Below, in pieces: positions 63,499 through 64,000 of a stretch of DNA of 64,000 nucleotides. Position 1 is the first letter of the stretch. Each line of letters begins with the position of its first letter. The stretch is from Myxococcus stipitatus (lineage in GTDB: Bacteria > Myxococcota > Myxococcia > Myxococcales > Myxococcaceae): contig NZ_CP102770.1 of the NCBI RefSeq assembly GCF_038561935.1, forward strand, positions 3,286,001-3,350,000. The letters are read 5' to 3'. The notes beneath the pieces were generated by a model that ran no database searches, was not told the DNA's origin, and saw only the letters and a program-made list of their open reading frames with translations. Made by a program: the position numbers and the translations under genes.

Positions 63499-64000
63499 GT
63501 GTCCGACCTGGCGTCACGAGCACATTCCACCGTCTTCGAGCACGCGCGCGACGCGGTGCTCGTGCTCGATGCTGCGCAGAACATCCTGGAGGTGAACCGC
63601 GCCGCGGAGCGCATCTTCGGGCCGCGCGCGGAGCTGGCGGGCACGGCCGTGGTGCGCCTGCTCCCCGGGTGGCGTCCGCCCGATGCGCGCGGAGCCCAGG
63701 AGTCGCCTCACGAGACGGAGCTCGCGGGCCAGCGTCCGGGCGTCGTGGGCGTGGCGTACTACCTGCGGGTGCAGACGCTGTCGCAGGTGGATGCGCGCGG
63801 CGAGGTGCTGGGCTGGGTGCTCCAGCTCCAGGACATGCGCGGCAGCCTGGAGGTGGAGGCCTCCATCCGCCAGCAGAAGGAGTTCTTCGAGGCGGTCGTG
63901 CGCAACAGCCCGGTCGCCATCGTCACCATCTCCCGCCAGTTCATCGTGCTCTCGTGGAACCCCGCGGCGGAGCGGCTCTTCGGCTACACGCCGCAGGAGG
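63499..64000 (+). CDS. PAS-domain sensor protein, N-terminal part (truncated by window end)
   Basis: The frame opens at GTG 63499, behind GGGGAAC with a GGGAGGG further upstream, and continues without a stop to the window end (167 codons). It begins VSDLASRAHSTVFEHARDAVLV followed by EVNRAAERIFGPRAEL, a first PAS domain, then a linker helix (SLEVEASIRQQKEFFEAVV) and a second PAS (PVAIVTISRQFIVLSWNPAA then ERLFGYTPQE). By comparison with the kinase at 2934 it is probably a multi-PAS sensor histidine kinase, but the catalytic part lies outside the window. Confidence 0.85.
   Translation, partial: MSDLASRAHSTVFEHARDAVLVLDAAQNILEVNRAAERIFGPRAELAGTAVVRLLPGWRPPDARGAQESPHETELAGQRPGVVGVAYYLRVQTLSQVDARGEVLGWVLQLQDMRGSLEVEASIRQQKEFFEAVVRNSPVAIVTISRQFIVLSWNPAAERLFGYTPQE

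Overview
The window is very GC-rich, densely coded DNA from a myxobacterium, most likely Myxococcus, Pyxidicoccus or Corallococcus (Myxococcota). The evidence is the gene content: a SitA5-type polymorphic toxin with an Imm11 (MXAN_0049-type) immunity protein, many lipoproteins, multi-PAS histidine kinases, an FHA-GAF-adenylate cyclase, DUF4215/fibro-slime and RCC1-propeller surface proteins, and a caspase-like protein in an ECF sigma operon. No rRNA, tRNA or CRISPR array was seen.

Layout. 1-483 holds regularly spaced hairpins and a strong + strand intrinsic terminator, with no convincing gene. 484-5417 encodes two secreted lipoproteins (one a zinc metalloprotease) and a PAS/GAF histidine kinase. 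5339-8076 is thrA preceded by what reads as a complete ribosome-mediated attenuator: a 41-codon leader with ten threonine codons in an eleven-codon run, mutually exclusive hairpins and an intrinsic terminator. 8150-15192 carries an adenylate cyclase, a DJ-1-like lipoprotein with an AraC regulator, a PiT/DUF47 phosphate transport pair, a CPPC thioredoxin and a LysR regulator. 15303-24162 contains dusA, a frameshifted SitA5-like toxin with intact immunity gene, a CGNR regulator, an arginase-family enzyme, a TPR protein, a CoA transferase/hydrolase and an exported protein. 24357-39208 is dominated by exported proteins: an M3 peptidase, a GH18 protein, an M20 peptidase, a fibro-slime lipoprotein, a TPR protein, a Kelch protein and a 21-repeat RCC1 lipoprotein.

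39264-46091 has a coiled-coil protein, asnS and a nested insertion-sequence cluster. An IS630 element entered the TA of the asnS stop codon, an IS4-type element then inserted at its right edge, and that element plus its target duplication is now a tandem duplicate. 46104-52645 carries a CotH-kinase lipoprotein, an AbiGi-like protein, an amphipathic-helix protein, a TonB-like protein, deoD and a MepA-LysM murein endopeptidase. 52783-55774 is a translationally coupled ECF sigma / zinc anti-sigma-DUF4384 / exported caspase operon. The last part holds an AlkB-like dioxygenase, a DEAD-box helicase, a PIN/oxidoreductase pair, a RIO kinase with a very long 12-residue repeat tail, a histone-H1-like/EF-hand fusion protein and the start of another PAS sensor protein.

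The strongest candidates for undescribed biology are the threonine attenuator, the sigma/anti-sigma/caspase operon, the H1-tail/EF-hand protein beside the repeat-tailed RIO kinase, and the hairpin array at the left edge. All calls come from reading the sequence; no database search was run.
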